Assembly: GCA_012515495.1 (NCBI GenBank)
Contig: JAAYYH010000232.1
Span: 1 to 5,140, forward strand
Length of the DNA stretch: 5,140 nt
DNA from: Coriobacteriaceae bacterium
GTDB taxonomy: Bacteria > Actinomycetota > Coriobacteriia > Coriobacteriales > UBA8131
Direction of reading: 5' to 3'
Shown here: positions 5,049 through 5,140 of the stretch, piece by piece
Numbering within the stretch: the first letter of the stretch is position 1
How the letters are laid out: every line of letters begins with the position of its first letter
Program-made: the position numbers and the translations under genes
The notes under the pieces: model-generated
Told to the model about the DNA's origin: nothing
The model's input: the letters and a program-made list of their open reading frames with translations, nothing else
Database searches by the model: none

Positions 5049-5140
5049 ATGATATCGATTTTTTTAGCGGATGGTTTTGAGGAAATTGAAGCGGTTGTCA
5101 CCATAGATGTCCTGCGCCGTTCGGGGGCTCGCGTGCAAAC
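5049..5140 (+). CDS. DJ-1/PfpI (ThiJ) family protein, N-terminal fragment (runs off the right edge)
   Basis: Only the first 30 codons are in the window. They read MISIFLADGFEEIEAVVTID (1-20), then VLRRSGARVQ. This matches the start of the DJ-1/YajL branch: a short beta strand, the GFEEIEAV turn carrying the conserved glutamate (E14, equivalent to E18 of human DJ-1), and the helix DVLRRSG. The nucleophilic cysteine lies beyond the edge. Family members are linked to glyoxal or protein deglycation and oxidative stress, though the true activity is debated. The ATG at 5049 follows GAAGG with a 6-nt spacer. It diverges from rpmE across 84 bp. Confidence 0.85.
   Translation, partial: MISIFLADGFEEIEAVVTIDVLRRSGARVQ

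Overview
This window looks like chromosomal core DNA from a Gram-positive bacterium, most likely an actinobacterium of the Coriobacteriia type with mid-range GC. That placement is inference. It rests on a bL31 gene with a long Ala/Lys/Glu-rich tail, a DUF1385 (YqhQ-type) membrane protein gene close to it, flavin-dependent ThyX, strong GAGGAG/GGAGG ribosome binding sites, and a TTG-started FtsK with a classic membrane domain. I see no mobile element, CRISPR array, tRNA or rRNA.

Layout: nearly everything reads on the minus strand, so transcription runs from high to low coordinates. At the right edge a DJ-1/PfpI-family gene starts on the plus strand (5049 onward) and diverges from rpmE (4527-4964, minus). 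The 84-bp gap between them holds an extended -10 for rpmE and an 8-bp-arm hairpin in its leader, a candidate autoregulatory element. After rpmE comes a gene-poor stretch of about 700 bp (3821-4526). It contains a strong hairpin (4381-4408, probable rpmE terminator), a direct repeat, phased A-tracts, small dyads, and a possible 40-residue single-membrane-span ORF (3976-4098) with an in-frame 24-bp tandem duplication.

Next is a tight three-gene operon: thyX (3140-3820), a DUF1385 membrane protein (1980-3143) and a DUF218/YdcF-like membrane protein (949-1983). Both junctions are 4-nt ATGA overlaps, so translation is probably coupled. A 105-bp gap then leads to the 5' part of ftsK (843 down past position 1). 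Its four-span membrane domain is complete, but the motor domain lies outside the window.

Together the genes serve translation (bL31), dTMP synthesis (ThyX), membrane/envelope functions of unknown detail (DUF1385, DUF218) and chromosome segregation at division (FtsK). I found no convincing new multi-gene system. The items most worth checking are the rpmE leader, the small hydrophobic ORF and the thyX-DUF1385-DUF218 coupling.
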